Origin: Thiocystis minor
Lineage (GTDB): Bacteria; Pseudomonadota; Gammaproteobacteria; Chromatiales; Chromatiaceae
Assembly: GCF_016653465.1 (NCBI RefSeq)
Contig: NZ_NHSQ01000081.1
Location: 1-64,000 of the forward strand
Direction: 5' to 3'
Length of the DNA: 64,000 bases
The position numbers were made by a program, and so were the translations under genes. How positions within the stretch are numbered: position 1 is the stretch's first letter; the number at the start of each line of letters is the position of its first letter. Below the pieces are notes generated by a model. It ran no database searches and was not told the origin of the DNA. It saw only the letters and a program-made list of their open reading frames with translations. Shown in pieces: positions 38,501 to 49,365 of the stretch.

Positions 38501-39882
38501 CGTCTGAAGTCAGCTTCCCGAACGGCTTTCTGTGGGGTGCGGCCACCTCCGCCTATCAAATCGAAGGCCAACCGCTCGCGGATGGCGCCGGCCCCAGTAT
38601 CTGGCACCGTTTTACCCACAATCCTGGACAGGTTGCCAATGGCGAGACCGGCGACCTGGCCTGCGATCATTATCGGCGCAGCGAGGAAGACATTGCGCTC
38701 ATGGCGGACCTGGGCCTGGGTGCCTATCGCTTCAGCATCGCCTGGGGCCGTGTGCTGCCGGAAGGTCGTGGGCGCGTCAATGCCAAGGGGCTCGATTTCT
38801 ACCGGCGTCTGGTAGATGCCCTGCTGGAGCGCGGTATCCAGCCCATGGTCACGCTCTATCACTGGGATCTGCCGGCCGCCCTGCACGATCGCGGCGGCTG
38901 GCTCAATCCCGACAGCCCCGCCTGGTTCGCGGACTACGCCCAAGTGCTGTTCCGCGCCCTGGACGATCGGGTGTCGCGCTGGGTGACGCTCAACGAACCC
39001 TGGGTCGTGACCGTGCCAGGCTATCTCGAAGGCGCGCTGGCGCCAGGACATCGGGATCTGTTCGAGGCACCGCGGGTCGCCCATCATCTGTTGCTGGCGC
39101 ATGCCGAAGCGGTCGGGGTCTATCGATCCATGGGGCGCCACCAGATCGGTCTGGCGGTGAATCTGGAGCCTCAGCACTCCGCCTCGCCAAGCCCGGAGGA
39201 TCAGGCCGCCGCCCAGCGACGCGACGCCTTTATCAACCGCTGGTTCCTCGACCCGCTCTTCCTGGGCACCTACCCGACTGAACTTGCCTCCCTGTTCGGA
39301 CTCGCCTGGCCCGACTTCGCCGACTCCGATCTTGCACGGATCCGCGCCGCGATGGCGCACGGAACTGGCGCTCGCTCGGACTTCATCGGCGTCAACTACT
39401 ATTCGCGAGGATTGGTTCGGGCAAATCCCAACAGCGTGCCGCTCGGAGCGGAGAGGGTCAGTCCAGCGGATGCCCTCTGTACCACCATGGGGTGGGAGGT
39501 CTATCCGCGAGGACTCACCGAAATCCTGCTGTGGCTCCGCGATCGCTACAGCAATCCACCGCTCTACATCACGGAGAACGGAGCCGCATTCAATGACCCG
39601 CCAGCGATGGACGGCATGGTTCCAGACCCGGATCGGGTGAACTATCTGCGCTCGCATCTGCACGCCGCCCACGAGGCTCTCAAACAAGGCGTGGATCTTA
39701 GAGGCTATTTCGTCTGGTCACTTCTCGATAACTTTGAATGGGCACACGGCTACTCCCAGCGCTTCGGCCTGATTCAAATCGATCCCCTAAACCAGACGCG
39801 AACCCTCAAGGCGAGCGCCCATGCTTACCGAGAAATCATCCGCGGCAATCGGATCCACTCGTCTGAAGGTTCGACTATTTGA
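38497..39882 (+). CDS. GH1 family beta-glucosidase
   Basis: 461-residue glycoside hydrolase family 1 enzyme, cytoplasmic (no signal peptide). FLWGAATSAYQIEG at the N-terminus, acid/base Glu167 in TLNEPW, nucleophile Glu360 in YITENGAAF, and the sugar-binding WSLLDNFEWAHGYSQRFG near the end. Likely cleaves beta-glucosides or beta-galactosides; the exact substrate cannot be read. It is translationally coupled to the degenerate ABC protein upstream, with a 4-nt overlap; this pairing suggests a shared substrate or simply a shared messenger. It converges on amtB. Confidence 0.93.
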   Translation: MTSEVSFPNGFLWGAATSAYQIEGQPLADGAGPSIWHRFTHNPGQVANGETGDLACDHYRRSEEDIALMADLGLGAYRFSIAWGRVLPEGRGRVNAKGLDFYRRLVDALLERGIQPMVTLYHWDLPAALHDRGGWLNPDSPAWFADYAQVLFRALDDRVSRWVTLNEPWVVTVPGYLEGALAPGHRDLFEAPRVAHHLLLAHAEAVGVYRSMGRHQIGLAVNLEPQHSASPSPEDQAAAQRRDAFINRWFLDPLFLGTYPTELASLFGLAWPDFADSDLARIRAAMAHGTGARSDFIGVNYYSRGLVRANPNSVPLGAERVSPADALCTTMGWEVYPRGLTEILLWLRDRYSNPPLYITENGAAFNDPPAMDGMVPDPDRVNYLRSHLHAAHEALKQGVDLRGYFVWSLLDNFEWAHGYSQRFGLIQIDPLNQTRTLKASAHAYREIIRGNRIHSSEGSTI

Positions 39883-39915
39883 GAGAATCCAGCCATCCAA
39901 AGGGCAAAATTACAC

Positions 39916-41121
39916 TCAAACCTCGCCGCGATTGTAGTCGGGTTGCGCGGTGATTTTGTGGATGCTGAGATCCGCGCCGAGATATTCCTGCTCCTCGGTC
40001 AGACGCACTCCGACCGCCAGCTTGATCAGACCATAAATCGCGAAACCGCCGGCAAAGGCCACCAGCACGCCGATCGATGTGCCCGCCAACTGCGCGGTCA
40101 GGGTGACGCCACCCACCCCGCCCAGCGCCTGAAGACCGAAGATCCCGGCGGCAATCCCACCCCAAAGCCCACAAAGTCCGTGCAGCGGCCAGACCCCGAG
40201 CACGTCGTCGATCTTCCATTTGTTCTGGGTCAGGGTAAAGGCATAGACAAAGAGCGCGCCAGCGACCCCGCCCGTCACCAACGCCCCTAATGGGTGCATA
40301 AGATCGGAGCCGGCGCACACCGCGACCAGTCCGGCCAGCGGTCCGTTATGCAGAAATCCAGGGTCGTTCCTGCCCACGACCAGGGCCGCCAGGATACCGC
40401 CGACCATCGCCATCAATGAGTTGACCGCGACCAGACCGCTCACCGCCTCCACCGTCTGCGCCGACATGACATTGAAACCGAACCAGCCGACCGTCAGGGT
40501 CCAGGCACCCAGCGACAGGAAGGGAATCGACGAGGGCGGATGGGCGGTCATGCCGCCATCGTGACGATAACGCCCCGTGCGCGGACCGAGCAGCAAGACC
40601 GCCGCGAGCGCGATCCAGCCGCCAACCGCATGCACCACCACGGAACCGGCGAAGTCATGAAAGGGCGCGCCAAAGGTAGTCTCAATGAAGGCTTGCACTC
40701 CCAGGTTGCCATTCCAGATCATGCCCTCGAACAAGGGATAGAGCAGCCCGACGATCAGGAAGGAGGCGAATAACTGCGGATAAAAGCGCGCGCGCTCGGC
40801 GATGCCGCCCGAGACGATGGCCGGGATCGCCGCGGCGAACGTGAGCAGGAAAAAGAACTTGACAAGTGCGTAGCCATTCTTTTCCTGTAACGCCTCGGCG
40901 CCGGTGAAGAAGTCGACCCCATAGGCCAAACTGTAGCCGATGAAGAAATAGGCGATGGTGGAGATCGCAAAGTCGCTCATGATTTTCGACAGGGCGTTCA
41001 CCTGATTCTTGGCTCGGACCGTGCCAAGCTCCAGGAACGCAAACCCCGCGTGCATGGCCAACACCATCACGGCCCCGCTCAAAATAAAGAGAACGTCGGT
41101 ACCTGCCTGCAATGATTCCAT
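39916..41121 (-). CDS. amtB: Ammonium transporter
   Basis: Amt/Rh-type channel for NH4+/NH3 uptake. The 401 residues form about eleven membrane helices; the twin-His pore residues are in VVVHAVGG and PLHGLCGLWGG, and the conserved Asp in FHDFAGS. No glnK lies next to it. It has no signal peptide, unlike E. coli AmtB. The upstream region holds a sigma-54 promoter and an NtrC-like site, as expected for nitrogen control. Confidence 0.95.
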   Translation of the reverse strand: MESLQAGTDVLFILSGAVMVLAMHAGFAFLELGTVRAKNQVNALSKIMSDFAISTIAYFFIGYSLAYGVDFFTGAEALQEKNGYALVKFFFLLTFAAAIPAIVSGGIAERARFYPQLFASFLIVGLLYPLFEGMIWNGNLGVQAFIETTFGAPFHDFAGSVVVHAVGGWIALAAVLLLGPRTGRYRHDGGMTAHPPSSIPFLSLGAWTLTVGWFGFNVMSAQTVEAVSGLVAVNSLMAMVGGILAALVVGRNDPGFLHNGPLAGLVAVCAGSDLMHPLGALVTGGVAGALFVYAFTLTQNKWKIDDVLGVWPLHGLCGLWGGIAAGIFGLQALGGVGGVTLTAQLAGTSIGVLVAFAGGFAIYGLIKLAVGVRLTEEQEYLGADLSIHKITAQPDYNRGEV

Positions 41122-41158
41122 CTGTCATCTCGTATTAGGATTTTGAACGAGAGCTTTA

Positions 41159-41174
41159 AGCAGGGATCAGGCCA
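41159..41174 (-). promoter_or_regulatory. Sigma-54 (-24/-12) promoter of amtB
   Basis: On the minus strand TGGCCTGATCCCTGCT fits the consensus TGGCACG-N4-TTGCA, with the GG and GC doublets at exactly the right spacing. The -12 element is about 40 nt before the amtB ATG, so transcription would start near 41148 with a leader of about 27 nt. Confidence 0.65.
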
Positions 41175-41269
41175 AATACGAAACCGTCGGTTCGGTCAAT
41201 GGAAATGGGCAGTGCTGGAACAGGGACGCTGGAAACGTGCGCGGAATCCGCGTGACAAGGGCATTTCAA

Positions 41270-41284
41270 GCACCAGGCTGGTTC
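41270..41284 (-). promoter_or_regulatory. NtrC-type enhancer upstream of amtB
   Basis: GCACCAGGCTGGTTC reads as GCACC-N5-GGTTC, one base from the palindrome GCACC-N5-GGTGC bound by NtrC. It is about 100 nt upstream of the -24/-12 promoter. A weaker half-site (GCACC-N5-GCAGC) lies at 41290-41304, about two helical turns away. Both are in the otherwise empty 41122-41424 gap. Confidence 0.55.
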
Positions 41285-41424
41285 ATCGCGCACCAGAATG
41301 CAGCAGACGAAACCGAGGTCGACCGTGATCCTGGCCACTCCATAACCACCGTCGATCACGTCCATGAGTCGCCGTGCCGCCCCCCCCGAATCAACCCATC
41401 GAAGGCTCGCCGATTCCAGTCGAC

Positions 41425-42054
41425 TTATTGCGCTTGGTCCGACTCTGGCGCACTCTTGGGCAGTGTCTGCACCAGCGTCGCCACCTCCTGGCTGAAATCG
41501 GCCAGCGTCGCGCTCAGGGCGCCAATCAATGCGTTTTCGTCACCCGGCGCGGCCAACGGACGCTGGTAGCGGCTCTCGCGCACGGCCAGCACCTGATCGA
41601 GATTGGGGTCGAGGACGACCCAGCGCACCTTGAGCAAAGCCCCAGCGTCGACGGTCCCCTGGAAGGCCAGAACCTCGGCGGCAATCCTGACATCGAGCGG
41701 ATAGCGCACCTCGCTCGGCAAGATCAGAATGCGACTGGTACCGAGCAACCGTGCCAGGTTTTCGCTCCAGACCCGCATGAAATCATCCTGCAGCGTCCCG
41801 CCCCAACGATGGAACTCGTCGACCGCGAGACGATTTCCAGCCGTCTGGGTCACGATCTGCGGCCGATCCAGAAAGACCGGAAAGGACACCGGACCCAATC
41901 CGATCGCCAGTTCGCTGTCCGCGCGGATCGGCGGTCCGTCCGTGGCCGACAAGGCGGACAGGAGATAGAAACTGGACGGCGGCGTAGTCGCGCACCCGCC
42001 GAGATTCAGCACCGCCAGAACGACCAGGGTTCGCCACGGCAACCTCGGACTCAT
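41425..42054 (-). CDS. pqiC: PqiC-type outer-membrane lipoprotein
   Basis: Lipoprotein component of the Pqi lipid-transport (MCE) system, thought to work at the outer membrane. The 209 residues have a lipoprotein signal ending LGGC (Cys21), then a DUF330/ABC-auxiliary domain (FYLLSAL, LAIGLGPVSFPVFLDRPQIV, NRLAVDEFHRWGGTL). Its start overlaps the pqiB stop by 4 nt (ATGA). The C-terminal tail is acidic. Confidence 0.88.
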   Translation of the reverse strand: MSPRLPWRTLVVLAVLNLGGCATTPPSSFYLLSALSATDGPPIRADSELAIGLGPVSFPVFLDRPQIVTQTAGNRLAVDEFHRWGGTLQDDFMRVWSENLARLLGTSRILILPSEVRYPLDVRIAAEVLAFQGTVDAGALLKVRWVVLDPNLDQVLAVRESRYQRPLAAPGDENALIGALSATLADFSQEVATLVQTLPKSAPESDQAQ

Positions 42055-43760
42055 CGGCCCTTCCCCTTGAGCAGCGCCTCGGGATGACGTTCAAGATAAT
42101 CGGCCATCAGCCGAACCGAGCGCGCCGCCGTGGAGACCTCCTGAAACATGCGCCGCATTTCGATCGAGAGTGCCGAATTCTCCGACATCGTCGCGCTCGT
42201 CGCCTTGAGCGTGGCCGCGGTCTGCTGGAGCGTCAGAGCCAGTTCCGGCGCGATCCGGTCGTTGAGTTGCTCGGCGGTCGCGCGCGCGCCGGCCAGCGCG
42301 CCTTCCAGCTCGACGAGCGTCCGCTTGAGTTGCGGCGAGTTGAGCAGGGCATTGGCGCCCGCCGCCGTCTGACTCAGATCCTCGCCGATCTGGTCGAACG
42401 GGAGGCGTTCGAGTTTGTCCAGAATGTTGGTGATCTGGGTCGTCAGCGCCTCCAACTGTGCTGGGAGCGTCGGGATGACCTCATAGTCGCCATGGCGCGC
42501 GACCAGCGCGGGCTTGACCTCGGGATAGACATCGAGATCGACATAGAGATCTCCGGTCAGCAGGCTGCTGGATTTGAGCTGCCCCCGCAACCCGGTCTCG
42601 ACCAACCGCTCCACCATCCGCTGCCCCTCCAGTTTGCCGGAATCGCCCAGGATCGCGATGCGGTCGGGTTCGATCTCGATCAGCACCGGAAGACGGAATT
42701 GCGCATCCTCGACGCTGAACTGAAGCTGGACATCCAGCACCCTACCCAGATCGATGCCCTTCAGCAGCACCGGCGCGCCGATGGCGAGCCCGCGCACCGA
42801 GCCATCGAAAAAGAGCAGATACCGCTCCTTGCGCGCATAGGTCTTGGCGTAGGCGTCCGCGCGACTCGAATACAGCGGGAAATGCCACGCCTCTTCGCCT
42901 GGTGCCTGAGCCGGATCGCCTGAGCCGAGCGGAGTCGCGGCGATGGTTTCGGGGGTATCGAAGGAGACCCCGCCAATCAGCACCGACAGGAGCGAGAGCG
43001 TATCGACCTTGACCCCGGCGGAACTCAGCGAGAAATCGATCCCGCTCGCATTCCAGAACCGAGTCTGCTGGGACACCAGCGCATCGTGCGGCGAGGAGAC
43101 GAACACTTCGATGCTAACCGCCTGGCCATCCGGGTCAAGCGCATAGCCGGCCACCTGCCCCACCTGGATCTGACGGTAATAGACCGGCGAGCCGATGTTG
43201 AGCGATCCCAGGGTCGGCGCGCGCAGAACGAAACGCCGGCCCGGTTCCGAAGTCGTGAACAGCGGCGGTTCTTCGAGTCCTTTAAAATCCCGTCTCGGCC
43301 GTCCTTCGGTGACCGGATCCAGGGCAATAAAGGCGCCGGACAACAAGGTCTCCAGCCCCGAAATCCCGCTTGCCGAGACGCGCGGACGCTCGACCCAGAA
43401 ACGGGTGTTCTCGGTCAGAAAATCCGCGAAGACATGCTTGAGTTCGGCGGTGACGATCACGGTCTTGAGGTCCGCGCTGACATCGACGGCGGTGACCTGC
43501 CCCACGTCGACGTCCTTGAATTTGACCTTGGTCTGGCCCGCGGCGAGCCCCGAGGCGGTCTTGAATTCGATCTGGATGGTCGGCCCCTGTTCCGCGATGG
43601 TCTTGACAGCCAGCCAGACGCCGATCGCCACCGCCAGCAGCGGAATCAGCCAGACCAACGAAACGCCGCCGCGCCGGACCGTCGCCTCGGGGAGCGGCTC
43701 GGACGGCGCGTCAGGGGACACCGGTGGCGAGGCGGTGCGATCGCTCGGGGTTTCTGACAT
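42051..43760 (-). CDS. pqiB: PqiB MCE-domain intermembrane lipid transport protein
   Basis: 569 residues. One N-terminal membrane helix (VSLVWLIPLLAVAIGVWLA), three MCE/MlaD domains (IQIEFKTASGLAAGQTKVKF; GSLNIGSPVYYRQIQVGQV; DGSVRGLAIGAPVLLKGIDL), then a long helical C-terminus (QLEALTTQITNILDKLERL onwards) that in E. coli PqiB assembles into a periplasm-spanning needle. Start ATG 43760; it lies 50 nt inside the end of pqiA. Genes pqiA-pqiB-pqiC form a tight operon. Confidence 0.93.
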   Translation of the reverse strand: MSETPSDRTASPPVSPDAPSEPLPEATVRRGGVSLVWLIPLLAVAIGVWLAVKTIAEQGPTIQIEFKTASGLAAGQTKVKFKDVDVGQVTAVDVSADLKTVIVTAELKHVFADFLTENTRFWVERPRVSASGISGLETLLSGAFIALDPVTEGRPRRDFKGLEEPPLFTTSEPGRRFVLRAPTLGSLNIGSPVYYRQIQVGQVAGYALDPDGQAVSIEVFVSSPHDALVSQQTRFWNASGIDFSLSSAGVKVDTLSLLSVLIGGVSFDTPETIAATPLGSGDPAQAPGEEAWHFPLYSSRADAYAKTYARKERYLLFFDGSVRGLAIGAPVLLKGIDLGRVLDVQLQFSVEDAQFRLPVLIEIEPDRIAILGDSGKLEGQRMVERLVETGLRGQLKSSSLLTGDLYVDLDVYPEVKPALVARHGDYEVIPTLPAQLEALTTQITNILDKLERLPFDQIGEDLSQTAAGANALLNSPQLKRTLVELEGALAGARATAEQLNDRIAPELALTLQQTAATLKATSATMSENSALSIEMRRMFQEVSTAARSVRLMADYLERHPEALLKGKGR

Positions 43761-45024
43761 GCGGTTCCGGCTCCAGGACATCCCAGATCAGTCTGGGATC
43801 GAATGACATGGACGCGAGCATGGTCACGACCACGACCGCGCAAAAGAAGATGGCGCCCGCCTCCGCCTGAACGCTCGCCAGATGTCCCAGCCGCACCAGC
43901 GCCACCAGGATGGTGACCACGAAGATATCCACCATGGACCAGCGCCCAATCAACTCCAGGACACGATAAAGCCGGGTTCGCTCGCGCGGACGCCAGCGCG
44001 AGCGCCAGTGCACCGACAGCAGCAGAAAGACCAGGATCAACAGCTTCAGGAGCGGCACGACCACGCTGGCGATAAAGACGACGAGCGCCAGTAGCCACAG
44101 GCCATAGTCCAGCAGAAAGAGCACACCGCTGAAAATGGTATCCGATTGAACGTAACCGAGCGAGGTCATCGTCATGATCGGCAGCAGATTCGCCGGGAGA
44201 TAGAACGCGATCGCCGCCGCCACCAGCGCCCAGGTACGCTGAAGACTGTGCGGCTTGCGCCGGTGCAGCACGTCCGCGCAGCGCGGACACCGCAGGGAGC
44301 GATTCAGCGCGAGACCAAAGGCGCGATGATCCCGAACGGCATCCGAACGGTGCATCACCAGTTCGCAGACATCGCAGGCGAGATGATCGTCGCCAGGTCG
44401 CACCGGTCGCGAAGGGTCGCGGTCCAGCGGCACCCGCGACCACACCAGATCCGGATCCAGGGCCGCCTGAGCCGCCGCCAGAACCAGAATCAGCGCCCCG
44501 AAGGCAAAGAGCGAGGCGCCCGGAACGATGGTCGCCATCTCCGACAGCTTCACCACCGAGACCAGAATCCCGAGCATGAAGACATCCATCATGCCCCAGG
44601 GCGCCAGGGTTCGTACCCAGCGATAGAGACGCGGCAGCCAGGGCGGCATGTGTCCCAGCGCAAGCGGAATCAGCACCGCCAGCAGCAGCACCAACTGCAA
44701 CCCTGGCGCCAGGGCGCTGGTAAAGAGCACCACGGCGGCAATGAACCAGTTACCGCCCTGGTAGAGATCCATCACGCCGGTCAAGAGGGTCGTATTGGTC
44801 GACTGTCCCTGCATCTCGAAAGACAGGAACGGGAACGCATTGGCGACGATGAACAGCACGAACCCGGCGATCGTCAGCGCCAGGGTGCGGTTCAGGCTAT
44901 CCGGTCGGTCACGATGCAGGACGCAGCCGCAGCGGGCGCACTCCGAGACGCCGCCGGGCGGCAAGGCCGGATTGCGCTGCAGCAGACCGCATTCGAGACA
45001 TTCGGTCAGGGTGTCCTGGGTCAT
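43711..45024 (-). CDS. pqiA: PqiA integral-membrane protein of the Pqi system
   Basis: 437 residues forming two tandem PqiA domains, each with a zinc-ribbon-like CxxC pair (CLECGLLQ and CARCGCVL; CDVCELVM and CPRCADVL) followed by four membrane helices. It is the inner-membrane partner of the MCE protein PqiB. The ATG 45024 starts MTQDTLTECLECG, in line with family members. The overlap with pqiB suggests translational coupling. Confidence 0.92.
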   Translation of the reverse strand: MTQDTLTECLECGLLQRNPALPPGGVSECARCGCVLHRDRPDSLNRTLALTIAGFVLFIVANAFPFLSFEMQGQSTNTTLLTGVMDLYQGGNWFIAAVVLFTSALAPGLQLVLLLAVLIPLALGHMPPWLPRLYRWVRTLAPWGMMDVFMLGILVSVVKLSEMATIVPGASLFAFGALILVLAAAQAALDPDLVWSRVPLDRDPSRPVRPGDDHLACDVCELVMHRSDAVRDHRAFGLALNRSLRCPRCADVLHRRKPHSLQRTWALVAAAIAFYLPANLLPIMTMTSLGYVQSDTIFSGVLFLLDYGLWLLALVVFIASVVVPLLKLLILVFLLLSVHWRSRWRPRERTRLYRVLELIGRWSMVDIFVVTILVALVRLGHLASVQAEAGAIFFCAVVVVTMLASMSFDPRLIWDVLEPEPHVRNPERSHRLATGVP

Positions 45025-45065
45025 CCGATGTCATCTCATGCTCGCAAGCGCGAGCAATGAACGTG

Positions 45066-45842
45066 TCATTCGAGATTGAACAGACGTCGGTAATTGTCGC
45101 CTGTGATGGCCGCGATCTCCAGCGGATCCATGCCGCGAATCCCGGCGAGACAGTCCGCGACATGGCCCACATACCGCGGTTCATTGGGTTTGCCGCGATA
45201 GGGCACGGGCGCCAGATAGGGCGAATCGGTTTCGATCAGCAGCCGATCCAGCGGCACCTGACGCGCGACCTCGCGCAACTTGACCGCCGTTTTGAAGGTC
45301 AGGATGCCCGAGAAGGAGATGTAAAAGCCGAGATCCAGCCCCTGTCTCGCCATCTCCCAGTTCTCGGTGAAACAGTGCAAAACCCCGCCCACCTCGCTCG
45401 CCCGCTCTTCCGTCAGGATGCGGATGGTGTCCGCACGCGCCTCGCGGGTATGGACGATCAGCGGTTTGCCGCAGGCGCGCGCGGCAGCGATATGGGTGCG
45501 AAAACGCGCCTGCTGCCAGGTCAGATCGCCCTCGCTGCGATAGGCATCGAGACCCGTCTCCCCAATGGCGACATTGCGGGGATCGGCGGCCAGCTCGACC
45601 AATTGCTCGACGCTCGCCTCGGTCCTGGTCTCCTGATTGGGATGCACGCCCACCGAAACCGCGACCTGAGGGAAGGGATCGACCAGTTGGCGCATCGCGG
45701 GATACTGCTCAAGGTCGATGGAAACGCACAGCAATTGGGTCACGCCGGCATCGGCGCAGGCGCCCATCAGGCGTGCGAAGTCGCCGTCATAGGGCTTGAG
45801 ATCCACCCGATCGAGGTGGCAGTGAGAGTCGACGAGCATCAC
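45066..45842 (-). CDS. TatD-family metal-dependent hydrolase
   Basis: TIM-barrel metal-dependent DNase/deoxyribonuclease-like protein of the YcfH branch, as expected next to holB. 258 residues with VDSHCHLDRV, IGETGLDAYRS, PLIVHTREA, GVLHCFTEN and IETDSPYLAP, which supply the metal ligands. The start is ATG 45842 or the next codon ATG 45839. It follows pilZ by 27 nt on the minus strand. Confidence 0.93.
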   Translation of the reverse strand: MMLVDSHCHLDRVDLKPYDGDFARLMGACADAGVTQLLCVSIDLEQYPAMRQLVDPFPQVAVSVGVHPNQETRTEASVEQLVELAADPRNVAIGETGLDAYRSEGDLTWQQARFRTHIAAARACGKPLIVHTREARADTIRILTEERASEVGGVLHCFTENWEMARQGLDLGFYISFSGILTFKTAVKLREVARQVPLDRLLIETDSPYLAPVPYRGKPNEPRYVGHVADCLAGIRGMDPLEIAAITGDNYRRLFNLE

Positions 45843-45869
45843 GGTTCCTGACTGTGCGCGGTTGCGCGG

Positions 45870-46241
45870 TTACATGGTATGCGTGGGCCGGTCGGACGTG
45901 AGCGCACCGGCCAGATAGGCCTCGATCTTGCGCCGCGCGCCACCCTTGTCCTGCTCGCTGAACTGGACACCGACGCCGATGGAGCGGTTCCCCTCGGCGC
46001 CCGCCGGCGTCACCCAGACCACCTTGCCGGCGACCGGGATGCGGTCGGTCTCTTCCATCAATTGCAGCAGCAGAAAGATCTCGTCGCCGAGTTGATAGTT
46101 CTTGGTGGTCGGAATAAACAGACCGCCATTCTTGATGTACGGCATGAAGGACATATAGAGCGCGCTCTTGTCCTTGATGGCAAAACTGAGAATCCGCTGT
46201 TGCCCGCCCAGCGATCCCGCGGACGTCGTGGACGCAGTCAT
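45870..46241 (-). CDS. pilZ: PilZ-domain protein
   Basis: 123 residues, the short PilZ-type protein found between holB and tatD in Gammaproteobacteria; in Pseudomonas and Xanthomonas it is needed for type IV pilus assembly and does not itself bind c-di-GMP. LSFAIKDKSALYMSFMPYI, GGLFIPTTKNYQLGDEIFLLL, KVVWVTPAG and GVGVQF match. The canonical c-di-GMP motif RxxxR is not present before the barrel, which fits the non-binding type. Confidence 0.92.
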   Translation of the reverse strand: MTASTTSAGSLGGQQRILSFAIKDKSALYMSFMPYIKNGGLFIPTTKNYQLGDEIFLLLQLMEETDRIPVAGKVVWVTPAGAEGNRSIGVGVQFSEQDKGGARRKIEAYLAGALTSDRPTHTM

Positions 46242-46244
46242 ACT

Positions 46245-48070
<1,826 letters not shown>

Positions 48071-48230
48071 CTAGTTTCGCTGTCCGAGCTTTGTCAGCAT
48101 CGAAGTTGGTCCGCGCGTGGCGATCGATGCCTTTCAAAGCTTTGCGGTTTCGTCAGCCCAAGCCACGGACTGGATCTAAACCCGGTCAACATCGCATTGC
48201 TCATGGCCAAATTGCATTGACTCCTCGACT

Positions 48231-48281
<51 letters not shown>

Positions 48282-48348
48282 AATTATGAGGGATGAAGAT
48301 GCCCTTATCTCCGTGCCAATCCCACACAAGTAAAATTGATGACACGCT

Positions 48349-49356
48349 TTAGGGTTTACCCAGAATATACCGCCGGACGGCTCGATTATGCGCATCGAGC
48401 GTCCCCGAGAATTCGTGACTGCCATCCCCCCTGGCGACGAAATAAAGACTGTCTCCGTCCTGCGGCTGAAGCGCGGCGCGGATCGCCTCGCGCCCCGGCA
48501 GGGCGATCGGAGTCGGCGGCAGGCCATTGATCATGTAAGTATTATAAGGATTCGACTCGCGCAGATCGGCACGCCGAATGTTGCCGTCGTAGCGCTCGCC
48601 CAGGCCATAGATGACCGTCGGATCGGTCTGAAGCCGCATGCCCTGCTGGAGCCTGCGCACGAAGACCCCGCCGATTTGCGGACGCTCGGCGGCGACGGCG
48701 GTTTCCTTTTCGATGATCGAGGCCAGGATCAGGGCTTCGTAGGGCGTGCCGATGGGCAGACCTGGACGGCGCGTCTCCCACTCCTCCGCCAGAACCCGAT
48801 CCATGCGTTCCAGCGCGCGACGCAGCACATCCAATCCACCGGTCTTGCCTGGAAACCGATAGGTATCTGGAAAGAAACGGCCCTCGGGATGCTCTCCGGC
48901 CCGCCCGAGTTTGGACATCAAGACCTCATCGGTCAGATTCGCGAGCGCATCGCCGCCGAACCGCGGATGGGCGTCGATGGTCGCGAGTGCCTGACGGAAG
49001 GTCCAGCCCTCGACCAGCACGATGGAATATTCGATCACCTGGCCCGAGGTGATGCGCTCCAGCACCCGCGGCGGGGTCATGGTGGCCGTCAGCTCGAATT
49101 CGCCGGCCTTGATGCGCGCCTGATCGCCTTGAAGGTAGGCTAGCGCGATGAAATACCAAGGATGTCTCAGGATGCCCTGGTCGGTCATGCGGCGCGCGAG
49201 CGCGCGGAGCGAGGTGCCCTTGGGGATGTCGAGGGTCGTGCTCGGCGCCGTCAGCGTGACCGGCGTGGTCACGAAGCGGCGATAATCGATCGCCAGAACG
49301 GCCAGCAGAGATCCCACGGCAATCAAGAAAACGAAGAGGCTGGTACGCCAGATCAT
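48349..49356 (-). CDS. mltG: Endolytic murein transglycosylase MltG
   Basis: Inner-membrane lytic transglycosylase thought to end glycan-chain elongation. 335 residues: N-terminal membrane helix (SLFVFLIAVGSLLAVLAI), LysM-like region (LDIPKGTSLRALARRM), then the YceG catalytic fold with LVEGWTFRQAL, GRFFPDTYRF, catalytic Glu in ASIIEKETA, and SNPYNTYMINGLPPTPI. It starts 9 nt after pabC stops. Confidence 0.94.
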   Translation of the reverse strand: MIWRTSLFVFLIAVGSLLAVLAIDYRRFVTTPVTLTAPSTTLDIPKGTSLRALARRMTDQGILRHPWYFIALAYLQGDQARIKAGEFELTATMTPPRVLERITSGQVIEYSIVLVEGWTFRQALATIDAHPRFGGDALANLTDEVLMSKLGRAGEHPEGRFFPDTYRFPGKTGGLDVLRRALERMDRVLAEEWETRRPGLPIGTPYEALILASIIEKETAVAAERPQIGGVFVRRLQQGMRLQTDPTVIYGLGERYDGNIRRADLRESNPYNTYMINGLPPTPIALPGREAIRAALQPQDGDSLYFVARGDGSHEFSGTLDAHNRAVRRYILGKP

Positions 49357-49365
49357 CGAACAAAA

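Larger units (their letters stand above)
41122..41424. other. amtB-pqiC intergenic region
   Basis: 303 nt without a convincing gene. It contains the sigma-54 promoter and NtrC-like sites described above. A 69-codon open frame on the minus strand (41156-41365, starting MDVIDGGYGVARITVDLGF) has no ribosome-binding site and overlaps the promoter, so I do not call it a gene. Confidence 0.5.

Noticed and set aside
41156-41365. 69-codon minus-strand open frame before amtB, with cysteines
   Set aside because: No ribosome-binding site, no known family, and it overlaps the sigma-54 promoter and part of the enhancer region.
43086-43757. Long plus-strand open frame opposite pqiB
   Set aside because: Antisense shadow of a GC-rich gene; composition (Arg, Gly, Asp-rich) fits no protein family.
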